Shown in pieces: positions 26,411 through 35,379 of a stretch of 64,000 nucleotides of DNA (its first letter is position 1; each line of letters starts with the position of its first letter). This DNA is from Sphingobium terrigena (GTDB lineage Bacteria > Pseudomonadota > Alphaproteobacteria > Sphingomonadales > Sphingomonadaceae): positions 45,782 through 109,781 of the forward strand of contig NZ_QVRA01000014.1 of the NCBI RefSeq assembly GCF_003591655.1, read 5' to 3'. The notes beneath the pieces were generated by a model that saw nothing but the letters and a program-made list of their open reading frames with translations, searched no databases and had not been told where the DNA came from. The position numbers were made by a program, and so were the translations under genes.

Positions 26411-28072
26411 ATGAGTGATGTAAAAGCGGAAGTCGTCGCTGTCTTTCCTAATAAGGTAAAGATCGTCGTCGATGACCTGGAGAATTTCAGGATCGCCGAG
26501 GAGTCTCTCCGCGTCGGCTCTTATTTGAAGATCGCCGACAATGAGAATGCGGTACTAGTCGCCATCATTGAGAATTTTCAGATCCAGGCGCGCGAAGACG
26601 GCAGTCAGGACTATGTAATCGAGGCTTTCCCGCTCGGCGTTCTGCGCGATCAGAAGTTTGAGCGCGGCGGAGACGCGCTGGCGATCCCGCCCAAGACGGT
26701 CCAGCCGGCAACGATCGACGATATCCGCCTGATCTATGGTAGCTCGTTGCCCGTGAAGGATCGTTTCTGCTTCTCGAGCCTTGCAACTAACAAAGAGGTC
26801 GAAGTTCCCGTCGATGGGAACAAATTCTTCAACAAGCATATCGCGGTGGTCGGCTCCACAGGCTCCGGTAAGTCCCACACCGTTGCAAAGATCGTTCAGA
26901 AGGCGGTTGGGGCGAAGGGCGACTATACGCTGAACAACTCGCATGTGATCATTTTCGATATCCATTCAGAATATCGTGCGGCCTTCCCGGAGGCGAATTT
27001 CATCGACAGTGCCAGCCTGGTTCTCCCCTACTGGATGCTGAGCGGTGAGGAATTGGAGGAGTTCTTCCTCGACACCGAGGCGAATGATCATAATCAGCGC
27101 AACGTGTTCAAGGACGCTGTAATCAAGAGCAGGAAGGATAACTTCCAAGGCGGTGAAATCGAGAAGCAAAGGATCCACCTCGATACACCGCTGCCGTTTG
27201 ATATCGGGGATATTTTGAAAGACGCGGTCGAAAAGAATACCCAAGTTAACGGGACCGGAGAGCTTTATGCAAGTGGTCCAAAAAAAGGTCAGGAGAAAAC
27301 CACTCAGGGAAGTCTCTATGGGCGTTTGACAAATTTTGTTAATCGCCTTGAAAGCAAGATAAACGACCGGCGGCTTGATTTCTTTCTTGGAGAGAAGTCT
27401 AGGATCATCACGTTTGAAGAGACGCTTCGCTCTATATTGGGATACGGTGAAGGTGAATGCAAGAATGTGACAGTTATTGACTTGAGCGGTGTTCCGTTTG
27501 AGGTCCTGAGCATAACAGTTTCGCTCATCTCGCGCCTGATTTTCGAACATGGGTATTTCTATAAACGCTTGCGCTGCGCTGAGAATGCTAATGAGAAGAT
27601 AAATAATGATGCGCCCATTCTTCTCGTTTACGAGGAGGCGCACAAATATGTGCCGAACAGCGAACTGTCAAAGTTCCGGGCGTCAAAGATGTCGATCGAG
27701 CGCATTGCCAAAGAGGGTCGAAAGTATGGGGTTACCTTACTGCTCGCGAGCCAGCGACCATCGGAGATCTCAGAGACGATCTTCTCCCAATGTAACAATT
27801 TTATCGCGATGCGCCTAACTAATCCCGTCGATCAAGGCTATGTCCGCAAGTTGCTGCCGGACTCATTGGGAACGCTCATCGACAAGATGCCGGCGTTCAA
27901 ACAGGGGGAGGCGCTATTGGTTGGCGAGTCGATCGCGCTGCCTTCAGTTGTCCAAATTGAGGTCTGCACGACCGCTCCAGCATCGACTGATATTCCGTAC
28001 TGGGATCTTTGGCAGCAGCAGTGGAAGGATCTCGCGATCGACAAAATCCGCGATGAGTGGATGCGCCGCTAG
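26411..28072 (+). CDS. HerA/DUF87-type ATP-driven DNA translocase
   Basis: About 553 residues from the ATG at 26411; a GTG six bases earlier is possible. An N-terminal HAS-barrel-like strand region (1-100) precedes Walker A GSTGSGKSHT (148-157). Walker B with the glutamate pair is LLVYEEAHKYVP. The sensor-like stretch TLLLASQRPSEISETI and the FIAMRLTNPVDQ segment are typical of HerA. HerA hexamers pump duplex DNA and serve repair nucleases or, in defence operons, nuclease or SIR2 partners. Codon use is more A/T-rich here (especially 27200-27620), pointing to horizontal origin. Adjacent to the predicted nuclease gene, with which it likely forms one complex. Confidence 0.9.
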   Translation: MSDVKAEVVAVFPNKVKIVVDDLENFRIAEESLRVGSYLKIADNENAVLVAIIENFQIQAREDGSQDYVIEAFPLGVLRDQKFERGGDALAIPPKTVQPATIDDIRLIYGSSLPVKDRFCFSSLATNKEVEVPVDGNKFFNKHIAVVGSTGSGKSHTVAKIVQKAVGAKGDYTLNNSHVIIFDIHSEYRAAFPEANFIDSASLVLPYWMLSGEELEEFFLDTEANDHNQRNVFKDAVIKSRKDNFQGGEIEKQRIHLDTPLPFDIGDILKDAVEKNTQVNGTGELYASGPKKGQEKTTQGSLYGRLTNFVNRLESKINDRRLDFFLGEKSRIITFEETLRSILGYGEGECKNVTVIDLSGVPFEVLSITVSLISRLIFEHGYFYKRLRCAENANEKINNDAPILLVYEEAHKYVPNSELSKFRASKMSIERIAKEGRKYGVTLLLASQRPSEISETIFSQCNNFIAMRLTNPVDQGYVRKLLPDSLGTLIDKMPAFKQGEALLVGESIALPSVVQIEVCTTAPASTDIPYWDLWQQQWKDLAIDKIRDEWMRR

Positions 28073-28079
28073 TCAGGCG

Positions 28080-28727
28080 ATGACCCGCCTCATAGGGATA
28101 CCGCAAATGGCCTTCTTAACGATCCTTGGCACCGCCGTCGCTACCGCCATCGCTGCCCAGGGTGCATTGTGGGTCAAAGAGAAATGGGTGGCTGGCGCAG
28201 AGGGTCGCTTCTCCGCCTTGTACGCTGCACTTTTCTTTGAAGAATATGCCAGCGCCTGCTCACATCGTCTCGGCGAATATAGTGAATACATATCGTCGAG
28301 CGGCCACGCTGGCGTTGCTCATGGAGCACTACCTGAACTTCCTGACTTTCCGACGGAGATCGACTGGCGGCGGGTCGGCATTCGTCGGACCGAAGACGCG
28401 TTTGCGTATCGGGTGAAACATGCGGCGGCGAGTGCAAAAATCGCGTACTTGTACGACTTCGATCCACCGGACGGCGGGGATCACGAACTTGTCATGCAGT
28501 TGATCGGGCGAGGCCTAGACGCGCTGGCTTTAGGCGCGAAAATTCGCAAATCAGGGAGGCTAAAAGCTAAACAAGATCCGGATTCCGAATATACGGTTGA
28601 GCGTCACCTTACTGATCAGCGCATGCACGGGGAAGATATCCGGCAGAAGTACCTAGCTTCGCAGGCAGCGTCGCATGCTGCGTTGGTCGCGGGTGCGGCA
28701 CCAAGAGGTGTCGATGTCACAATCTGA
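28080..28727 (+). CDS. Small membrane-anchored protein of unknown function
   Basis: 215 residues from the ATG at 28080, seven bases after the HerA-like gene; an in-frame ATG at 28107 gives a version starting MAFLTILGTA. Seen: one hydrophobic N-terminal helix (AFLTILGTAVATAIAAQGAL), then a soluble alpha-helical region with many charged residues. No catalytic motif or family was recognised. Close spacing suggests co-transcription with the nuclease/HerA pair. It may be a membrane-tethered accessory or an unrelated passenger. The frame extends upstream into the HerA gene, but that part is antisense-like shadow sequence. Confidence 0.65.
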   Translation: MTRLIGIPQMAFLTILGTAVATAIAAQGALWVKEKWVAGAEGRFSALYAALFFEEYASACSHRLGEYSEYISSSGHAGVAHGALPELPDFPTEIDWRRVGIRRTEDAFAYRVKHAAASAKIAYLYDFDPPDGGDHELVMQLIGRGLDALALGAKIRKSGRLKAKQDPDSEYTVERHLTDQRMHGEDIRQKYLASQAASHAALVAGAAPRGVDVTI

Positions 28728-29400
28728 AGGTAGGCGTTTCGTTGCTCACGGATTTAGGCCTCGTCAGTGGCCATCACCCATAGCGTCTCAGGCGACTACA
28801 GCAGTCGACCCTCTGACACGAGGTTAGCCACTATCGCTAAGAATGCCTAGAGAAAGCCGACCTTCTGCTGTTGGGAAGCCGAAATCGACCACGGAACGGC
28901 GACTAAGGGTCGACATCTACCTGCAACGAATGCTGAATTAGGAGTTTGCACTATCCATAAGCGACATGCCGACCGACAAATTTTCCGGCGAGCCGACGTC
29001 AAAATTTGCCGAGCCGGGGGTCGCATTGCGATAGAAGGTATGTACCTGCTGATAGGACAGTTCTGAGATATGCTTTATCTCTACTTTTGACCTAGCCTCG
29101 AAGCAACCTTCCGATGCCGTCTAGCGTGACCGCTGACCATCCTCGCGTCCGATATAATCCTCGCCAGAAGGATCGACCCCGTCGCAAGCGATGCCGAAGC
29201 ACTGGTGCACCAATGTCACACTTGATTATCGAATTACAACAGGTGCGAAACTTTCTTGCGAGCACGTGATTAAGCGGTCAGGGCGCCGTTTCGCCCGCGG
29301 TCCGACGCGGGCAGTGGAAGACAACGTTCAAGGCGGCTTCCCAACCATGATTGCGATCCGGCTCCTTTGAGAATGCCGGAAGCTCAGGAGGAACATCATA
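28728..29400. other. Intergenic stretch upstream of TonB receptor, with imperfect direct repeats
   Basis: About 670 bases with no supported gene, at the right end of the island. Two imperfect direct repeats, CGACAAATTTTCCGGCGAGC (28974-28993) and CGTCAAAATTTGCCGAGCCG (28997-29016), lie side by side. They could be mobile-element end remnants or regulator sites. The receptor promoter should lie in the last 200 bases; its ribosome-binding site is CAGGAGGA shortly before the ATG at 29401. Confidence 0.45.
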
Positions 29401-31803
29401 ATGCATAACATCCGTCTATCCGCGTCCAGACTGCTTCTGGCTGGCGCTGCACCATTCGCCCTGATCGCCGGGAGCGCGATGGCCCAGACCGCCCCTGCCG
29501 CGCAGGATGCGCCCGAAGCGGCGGCCGATGAAAATCAGGCCGACATCGTCGTGGTCGGCACCGCAGGCGGCGGCACGCGCCGTCAGGACGCAGCCTTCGC
29601 CGTCACCAGCCTGTCCAGCGACGCCATCGCCCGCGCCGCGCCCAACAGCACGGCCGACCTGCTGCGCACCATTCCGGGCGTCAGCGCCGAAAGCTCCGGC
29701 GGCCAGAACGGCGCCAACATCTTCGTGCGTGGGTATCCGTCGGGCGGCGATGCGCAGTTCGTGACCTTCCAGCTGGGCGGCGTGCCTTTCTTCCCGCCTT
29801 CGACCCTGTCTTTCCTTGAAAATTCGCAGCTGATCCGCCTCGACGAAACGGTCGATCGCGTGGAAGCCGTGCGCGGCGGCACCGGATCGCTTTTCTCGAA
29901 CGGCCAGCCGGGCCTGACCGTCAATGTGCAGCAGCGCGAAGGCGGTCAGACGCTGAAGGGCTTTGCGAAGCTGTCCTACACCGATTATGACGAAATTCGC
30001 GGCGATGCCTGGATTTCGGGGCCGATCAGCGAAGACACGACCTTCATGGTCGGCGGCTATTATGCGCAGGGCAATGGCATCCGCGATCCGCAGTTCCGCG
30101 CCGAAAAGGGTGGTCAGATCACCGCGAACATCCGCCACGACTTCGGCGGTCGCGGCTCGCTGCTGATTTACGGTCGTTACCTCAACGATCATGGCCAGTG
30201 GCTGCTGCCCATCCCCGTCAATCAGGATGGCAGCAAGATCAGCCAGTTCGCCAATTTCGACCATGGCACCGGCGCGCTCGCCGGTCGCGATGTCCGCGTT
30301 ACCACCAACAACGCCGGTCGCACCGTCGACCTGGCCGATGGTCGCGGCGCGAAGCTGGGCAATTTCGGCCTCAGCTTCGATTACGAACTGGTCGACGGCC
30401 TGAGCATTCGCGAACGCGCCAGCTATATGTGGGGCACGGCCAACACCATCGGACTGGTGCCCACCGACGCACCGATGAGCGCGGCGGCCATGGCGACGAC
30501 GCTGGGCGGCGCGGGTTCGACCGTGGGCAGCCTGACCTACGCATCGGGCGGCGCGGCGGCAGCGGCCGGCACGCAGGTCATGCGCGCGGGCATCTGGGAC
30601 GTGCGCAAGCGGATCGACGCTTTCGTCAACGACATGGCGCTGGAGTTCAAGGCTGGCGGCAACAAGCTGACCGGCGGCTTCTACCTTGCCAACTACACCA
30701 CCCGCGACAACTGGGCGCTGGGCAACGACGTTCTGCTGACGGCCGAACCCAATGCCCGTCGCCTGAACCTGACGCTGGGCGATGGCCGCGTGGCGACCCG
30801 CGACGGCTTCACCTCCGGCGCCAGCTTCCTGGTGAACGGTCGTTATGAGGGGCGCGACATCGCCTTCTATGCGGTGGACGAGCTCCAGATCACCGACCAG
30901 CTGCGCGTCGATGGCGGCGTGCGCTGGCAGCGTCATGAAGTCGTGGGCGATGTCGCCACCTCCGGCGCGGCCTTCGATCAGGATGGCAGCGCCGCCACCC
31001 TGTACGACCGGACCGTGCAGCTGGGCGGTGCAGGCCGTATCGACTATGGCGCGTCGCGCTGGTCGTGGACGGCGGGCGCCAACTACGACTTCACCAGCCA
31101 GATCGGCGTCTTTGCCCGGTACAGCCGCGGCAACAGCTTCCCGCAGTTCGACAATCTGCGCGAAGGGCTGACCATCATCTCGAAGGTGGACACCTATGAA
31201 GGCGGGTTGAAGGTTTCGACGCCGATGCTGAACCTCTATGCGACCTTGTTCCACAACAAGTTCGACGGTCTGGCGACGACGCAGATCATCAACGGCGTGC
31301 CCAATGAATCGGTCGGCGGCGCCAAGGCGACCGGCGTCGAGCTGGAAGGCGTGATCCGTCCGTTCGCGGGCTTCAGCATCGCAGCGGCGGGCACCTATCT
31401 CGACGGCACCTATCGCGGCTTCTTCAGCGGCAACGGCACCATCGACAATACGGGCAACCGCGTGCAGCGTCAGCCCAAGTGGATGTGGCGCGTGACGCCC
31501 AGCTACGAACTGACGGTGGGCGATTTCCGTCCGTCCATCTTCGCCACGCTGCAATATACGGGCGACCGTTTCTCCGACCCGGAAAATGCGCAGTTGCTGC
31601 CCAACTATTATCAGCTGGACGCGGGCGTGTCGGTGGACGTCAACCAGCGGCTGAAGCTGGCGGTTACGGGTAACAACCTGACCGACGAGCTGGGTCTGAC
31701 CGAAGGCAATCCGCGCATCATCGGATCGCAGGGTGCAGGCACGATCCTGGCGCGTCCGATCCTGGGCCGGTCCTTCCGCTTCAGCGCGGCCTACAGCTTC
31801 TGA
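29401..31803 (+). CDS. TonB-dependent outer-membrane receptor (no STN domain)
   Basis: 800 residues with a signal peptide ending at SAMA-QT (about residue 28). A TonB-box-like DIVVVGT is at about 48-54, then a plug domain (STADLLRTIPGVSAES, VDRVEAVRGGTGSLFSNG) and a barrel ending in the canonical aromatic FRFSAAYSF. It lacks the STN signalling domain and has no sigma/FecR neighbours, so it is a plain importer. The plug wording resembles siderophore-receptor-like members, but sphingomonads use such proteins for many carbohydrates and aromatics. It converges on the trehalase gene through a shared terminator. Upstream is 670 bases of non-coding DNA; a strong ribosome-binding site AGGAGGA supports the start. 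Confidence 0.92.
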   Translation: MHNIRLSASRLLLAGAAPFALIAGSAMAQTAPAAQDAPEAAADENQADIVVVGTAGGGTRRQDAAFAVTSLSSDAIARAAPNSTADLLRTIPGVSAESSGGQNGANIFVRGYPSGGDAQFVTFQLGGVPFFPPSTLSFLENSQLIRLDETVDRVEAVRGGTGSLFSNGQPGLTVNVQQREGGQTLKGFAKLSYTDYDEIRGDAWISGPISEDTTFMVGGYYAQGNGIRDPQFRAEKGGQITANIRHDFGGRGSLLIYGRYLNDHGQWLLPIPVNQDGSKISQFANFDHGTGALAGRDVRVTTNNAGRTVDLADGRGAKLGNFGLSFDYELVDGLSIRERASYMWGTANTIGLVPTDAPMSAAAMATTLGGAGSTVGSLTYASGGAAAAAGTQVMRAGIWDVRKRIDAFVNDMALEFKAGGNKLTGGFYLANYTTRDNWALGNDVLLTAEPNARRLNLTLGDGRVATRDGFTSGASFLVNGRYEGRDIAFYAVDELQITDQLRVDGGVRWQRHEVVGDVATSGAAFDQDGSAATLYDRTVQLGGAGRIDYGASRWSWTAGANYDFTSQIGVFARYSRGNSFPQFDNLREGLTIISKVDTYEGGLKVSTPMLNLYATLFHNKFDGLATTQIINGVPNESVGGAKATGVELEGVIRPFAGFSIAAAGTYLDGTYRGFFSGNGTIDNTGNRVQRQPKWMWRVTPSYELTVGDFRPSIFATLQYTGDRFSDPENAQLLPNYYQLDAGVSVDVNQRLKLAVTGNNLTDELGLTEGNPRIIGSQGAGTILARPILGRSFRFSAAYSF

Positions 31804-31813
31804 TCATGTGAGC

Positions 31814-31858
31814 AAAAGAAGGGGGCCGGGCGATCCAATCGCCCGGCCCCCTTCTTTT
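31814..31858. terminator. Bidirectional intrinsic terminator
   Basis: A 21-bp perfect inverted repeat with a three-base CCA loop (31835-31837) sits between the convergent receptor and trehalase genes. The GC core GGGGGCCGGGCGAT is flanked by AAAA on one side and TTTT on the other, so it can stop transcription arriving from either strand. Confidence 0.93.
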
Positions 31859-31911
31859 CTGTTTTCCGCATGATGCGAGCCATAGGCTGTGCCAGCCGAC
31901 TTCATTATGCT

Positions 31912-33486
31912 TTATTCGGCCTTTTCCAGTTCGGCCGCTATGTCGGGATAACGGTCCAGCAGCGCGCTGGTCACGCCATTGGTCCATCCGAACCCGTCCT
32001 GAAGCGGATATTCGCCTCCGCCGCCGGGCTTGCGTTCTTCCACATCATATTTTTCCAGCATCTTGCCGGTTTCGGCATAGGCCGCTGCGACCGTACCGAT
32101 CCAGCGCCCGGCAATGTCGCGGGCCAGCGTTTCCTGCCCATTGCGCGCCAGCCCGTCGATCGCCACCCATTGCAGCGGCGCCCAGCCATTGGGCGTATCC
32201 CATTGCTGGCCGGTCCGGTTGGGTGTGGTGCGCAGGCCGCCGCTGCCCAGCAGTTTCGCGCGGACCGTGGTCGCCACGGCATCAGCCTGTGCAGGCGACG
32301 CCGCGCCGACGAACAGCGGATAGAGGGTCGCGGCGGACAGGATGGCTGTGGGCTTCTTCGCCTTGCTGTCCCAGTCGGCATAGCGGCCTTCCTTGCCGAC
32401 CCACAGATAGCGGTCGATCGCCGCCTTGCGCTTGCGCGCCAGCCCTGCAAATTCGGTGGCGCAGGCGCTGTCGCCCGCCTTCTGGCAGCGCGCCTCGATC
32501 CGCTGTTCCATCGCCAGCATCAGGCTGTTGAGGTCCACCGGTACGATGTCGGTCGTGTGGATGGTCGCGATCGTCCGCCCGTCGCCGAACCAGCGCGAGC
32601 TGAAGTCCCAGCCGCTTTCCGCGCCCGCGCGCAGGTGGCGATAGGTGATGGCCTTGTCGCCCTTCGCCTCCGCCGCGGTCGCCACATCTTCGGCATAGGA
32701 TTCGTCGCGGGGCGTATCCTTGTCGTCCCAATAGCGGTTGAGCAGCGTGCCGTCGGGCATCCGCACGATGCGTTCGCACGGACGGCTGGCCTGAACGCAG
32801 GACGCGCCCTTCATCCAATAGGCATATTCCTGTCGCAGTGCCGCCAGCTGACGAGTGGCGGTGTCGGGGCTGTCATCCTTCGACAGGTCCAGCATCAGCG
32901 CGTAGAAGGGCGGCTGCGACCGGCTGAGATAATAGCTGCGCATGCCGTTGGGGATGTGGCCGTAGATTTCGATCGTCGCGGTGAAATCCACCAGCATGCT
33001 TTCGATCAGCGACTGCTGACCGTCGACCGCCAGGCCCAGCATGGTGAAATAGCTGTCCCAATAATAGATTTCGCGAAAGCGGCCGCCCGGTACGACGAAG
33101 GGCGTGGGCAGCGGCAGCGCGGAACTGCCCGCCTGTCGCTCGACCGGCTGGCGGACGAGCGTCGGCCACAGGGTGCGGACATGCGCGCGCAGGTTGGACG
33201 CGCCATGATCGTTGACGCCCGGCACGCGGAAGTGGTGCAGCACGAATGTTTTCAGCGCGTCCTTGCCCTGAGGCGGTTGCTGGCGATAGGCCGCCATGAT
33301 CGCGGCAGGGTTCGATCGCGGTGTCGCGTCGACGAAGGTCTTGCCGTCGGGGAACAGTTTTTCAAGCTGAACGCGCTGGAACAGGTCGCCGTATAGTTCG
33401 GCAGGGGAGGATTGCGCCCAGCCCGGATTTCCCAACGCGAGGAGGGAGACGAGGCCGGCAGCAACGAAGGATCGCCAATTTTTCAT
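31912..33486 (-). CDS. treA: Periplasmic trehalase (GH37)
   Basis: About 524 residues from MKNWRSF, which begins a signal peptide ending near GWAQ; the frame extends 24 codons upstream without signal character. The trehalase signature PGGRFREIYYWDSYFTMLGL is present at about 135. The acid catalyst region ESGWDFSSRW and the second signature QWDTPNGWAPLQW are intact. The C-terminal LEKYDVEE carries the catalytic base. It hydrolyses trehalose to two glucose molecules in the periplasm. It lies 169 bases downstream of an acyl-CoA ligase gene on the same strand and may be the last gene of that train, or independent. Confidence 0.95.
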   Translation of the reverse strand: MKNWRSFVAAGLVSLLALGNPGWAQSSPAELYGDLFQRVQLEKLFPDGKTFVDATPRSNPAAIMAAYRQQPPQGKDALKTFVLHHFRVPGVNDHGASNLRAHVRTLWPTLVRQPVERQAGSSALPLPTPFVVPGGRFREIYYWDSYFTMLGLAVDGQQSLIESMLVDFTATIEIYGHIPNGMRSYYLSRSQPPFYALMLDLSKDDSPDTATRQLAALRQEYAYWMKGASCVQASRPCERIVRMPDGTLLNRYWDDKDTPRDESYAEDVATAAEAKGDKAITYRHLRAGAESGWDFSSRWFGDGRTIATIHTTDIVPVDLNSLMLAMEQRIEARCQKAGDSACATEFAGLARKRKAAIDRYLWVGKEGRYADWDSKAKKPTAILSAATLYPLFVGAASPAQADAVATTVRAKLLGSGGLRTTPNRTGQQWDTPNGWAPLQWVAIDGLARNGQETLARDIAGRWIGTVAAAYAETGKMLEKYDVEERKPGGGGEYPLQDGFGWTNGVTSALLDRYPDIAAELEKAE

Positions 33487-33655
33487 GCCCGCTCTTTCGG
33501 TTGCGCCGCCAGCCTTTGCAACGGCAAAATCGGATGATCGGCCAATACTGCCGCCCAACAGCGCAGCGTCAACGTTGGCAGCTATGCGCGACCGGATGGG
33601 GCACTAGCCTGCATCGAACCATGCGTTCTTAAGTGTGACCTAGTCGATCATCTCG

Positions 33656-35257
33656 TCATAGCGATGCTCCGGGCTTGCGAGAGGTAGCGACAGGGGAAAT
33701 TGCCCGTAGTTCCCGTCGCAACAGCTTACCCACCGCTGATTTTGGCATTGTTTCAATGAAATGAATGTGCCGTGGCACCTTGTAAGCGGTCAGGTTGCGG
33801 CGACAATGCGCGATCACCATTTCCGCTGTTAGCGTCTCGTCGCGTCGGACAATATAGAGCGCCACAGCTTCGCAACCTTGGCCGTCCGGAACTCCAACGC
33901 ATGCGCATTCCACGACGCCGGGTAAGTCGGAGGTGACCGCCTCTATCTCGTTCGGATAGACGTTGAAGCCTGAGACAAGGATCATGTCCTTGAGCCGGTC
34001 GACGATATGGTAGCGTCCATCGGGATCGCAGCGCGCTATGTCTCCAGTACGGAAAAAGCCATCTGCTGTGGTCGCCGCAGCGGTCGCTTCGGGATTGCGC
34101 CAATATCCTTTCATGACCTGCGGCCCGCGCGCACATAGTTCACCAATCGCGCCATTCTCGACATCCTGCCCTTTCTCGTCGCGAAGGGCGATTTGGGTGT
34201 TTTTTACCGGGAGGCCGACACTTGCAAGAAAGCGTGGTTCGTCGAGTGGCGTGCATGTGAGGATGGGGGACGTTTCCGACAGGCCATATCCTTCTTTGAT
34301 ATGACCACCCGTCAGCCTATGCCATTGGGCAGATACCACCGGCTGCACAGTTGCACCGCCGCCCATGGTAATGAGGCGCGGATGAAACCGAAGTGCCTGA
34401 AAGCCTGGATGCGCGCCCAGCGCCTTGAACAACGTGTTCACCCCCGTGACGAAGTTCACGTCATGACGGTGCCATGCATCGATCAGTTGGTCTAGTTTAC
34501 GCGGATCGGCGATCAGCACATTGGCTGCGCCCAGTGCGATCGAGGAGAACAGGTTCACGGTCAGCGCGAAGATATGATAAAGCGGGATAGCCGTCAGCAC
34601 CTTGATAGGACCGTGGTTCAGGATCAACGCGCTTCTATCCATGAACTGCTCGATATTCGCCAGAATGTTGCCGTGTGTCAGCATCGCCCCCTTCGAAGGG
34701 CCGGTAGTGCCACCGGTATATTGGAGAAACGCAAGATCCTCGCGCGTGAGCGCTGGCCATGACATCGCGGGGTCCGGCACAATGGCGAGCGCGTCATCCC
34801 ATGTACTGATCGTCCAGGTGGCGGGGACCGTGTCGAGCAGCGATGGATTACACGCGCCTGTCAGTATGACATGCTCCATATCGCGCGGCGCCGCCGCAAT
34901 CAGTGTCGGCAGCGCGGTCGCAGGAATCACGGCCGCTTTTACGCCTGCGTCGTTGAGCTGATGCCCAAGCTCACGGGGCGTGTAGAGGGGATTGCAATTC
35001 ACCTGTACGCAACCAAGCCGAAGCACAGCCGCCGTGGCTAAAGGAAAGGCGATGCCGTTGGGCAGGATCACGGCGACCCTGTCGCCGGGAACCACGCCCT
35101 TGTTGCGCATAAGCGCGGCAATGGCCTCCGATCTGTCCCACCATTCGCCGTAGGTCAGGCAGACGTCGCCTTCGAAAAAAACGGGGCTTGCACCATTGTC
35201 CTCACAGGCAAGCGCTATATAGTCGACCAGATTGTCGATGTCGGAAACCGGCTTCAT
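33656..35257 (-). CDS. AMP-forming acyl-CoA synthetase (FadD-like)
   Basis: 533 residues. ANL-superfamily motifs are complete: P-loop-like YTGGTTGPSKGA at about 180, GYGLSETSP, FRTGDIA, VDRLKDMI and the C-terminal PKSAVGKLLRREL with the catalytic lysine. It activates a carboxylic acid to acyl-AMP and then acyl-CoA in the cytosol. A long- or medium-chain fatty or aryl acid substrate fits, but specificity cannot be read. It follows the esterase genes on the same strand with a 122-base gap. In that setting it could activate the acid released by those esterases for beta-oxidation. Confidence 0.92.
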   Translation of the reverse strand: MKPVSDIDNLVDYIALACEDNGASPVFFEGDVCLTYGEWWDRSEAIAALMRNKGVVPGDRVAVILPNGIAFPLATAAVLRLGCVQVNCNPLYTPRELGHQLNDAGVKAAVIPATALPTLIAAAPRDMEHVILTGACNPSLLDTVPATWTISTWDDALAIVPDPAMSWPALTREDLAFLQYTGGTTGPSKGAMLTHGNILANIEQFMDRSALILNHGPIKVLTAIPLYHIFALTVNLFSSIALGAANVLIADPRKLDQLIDAWHRHDVNFVTGVNTLFKALGAHPGFQALRFHPRLITMGGGATVQPVVSAQWHRLTGGHIKEGYGLSETSPILTCTPLDEPRFLASVGLPVKNTQIALRDEKGQDVENGAIGELCARGPQVMKGYWRNPEATAAATTADGFFRTGDIARCDPDGRYHIVDRLKDMILVSGFNVYPNEIEAVTSDLPGVVECACVGVPDGQGCEAVALYIVRRDETLTAEMVIAHCRRNLTAYKVPRHIHFIETMPKSAVGKLLRRELRAISPVATSRKPGASL

Positions 35258-35379
35258 CGCCCAATATCTCTCCTTATGCGCGCCGGTTCTGTGCCGGTCG
35301 CTGATTATCGATTGCGGCGCACAATAGCGTATCGATCACACAATGCGCGGGTCACGCCGTTGGTCAGCTAGATACTGTC

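Noticed and set aside
29416..31554. A 712-codon open frame on the minus strand inside the TonB receptor gene
   Set aside because: It mirrors the receptor gene codon by codon, typical of GC-rich antisense frames; the plus-strand product has clear signal, plug and barrel features.
31870..33396. A 508-codon plus-strand frame opposite the trehalase gene
   Set aside because: The trehalase signatures on the minus strand are unambiguous, and the antisense product is low-complexity Arg/Ala/Gly.
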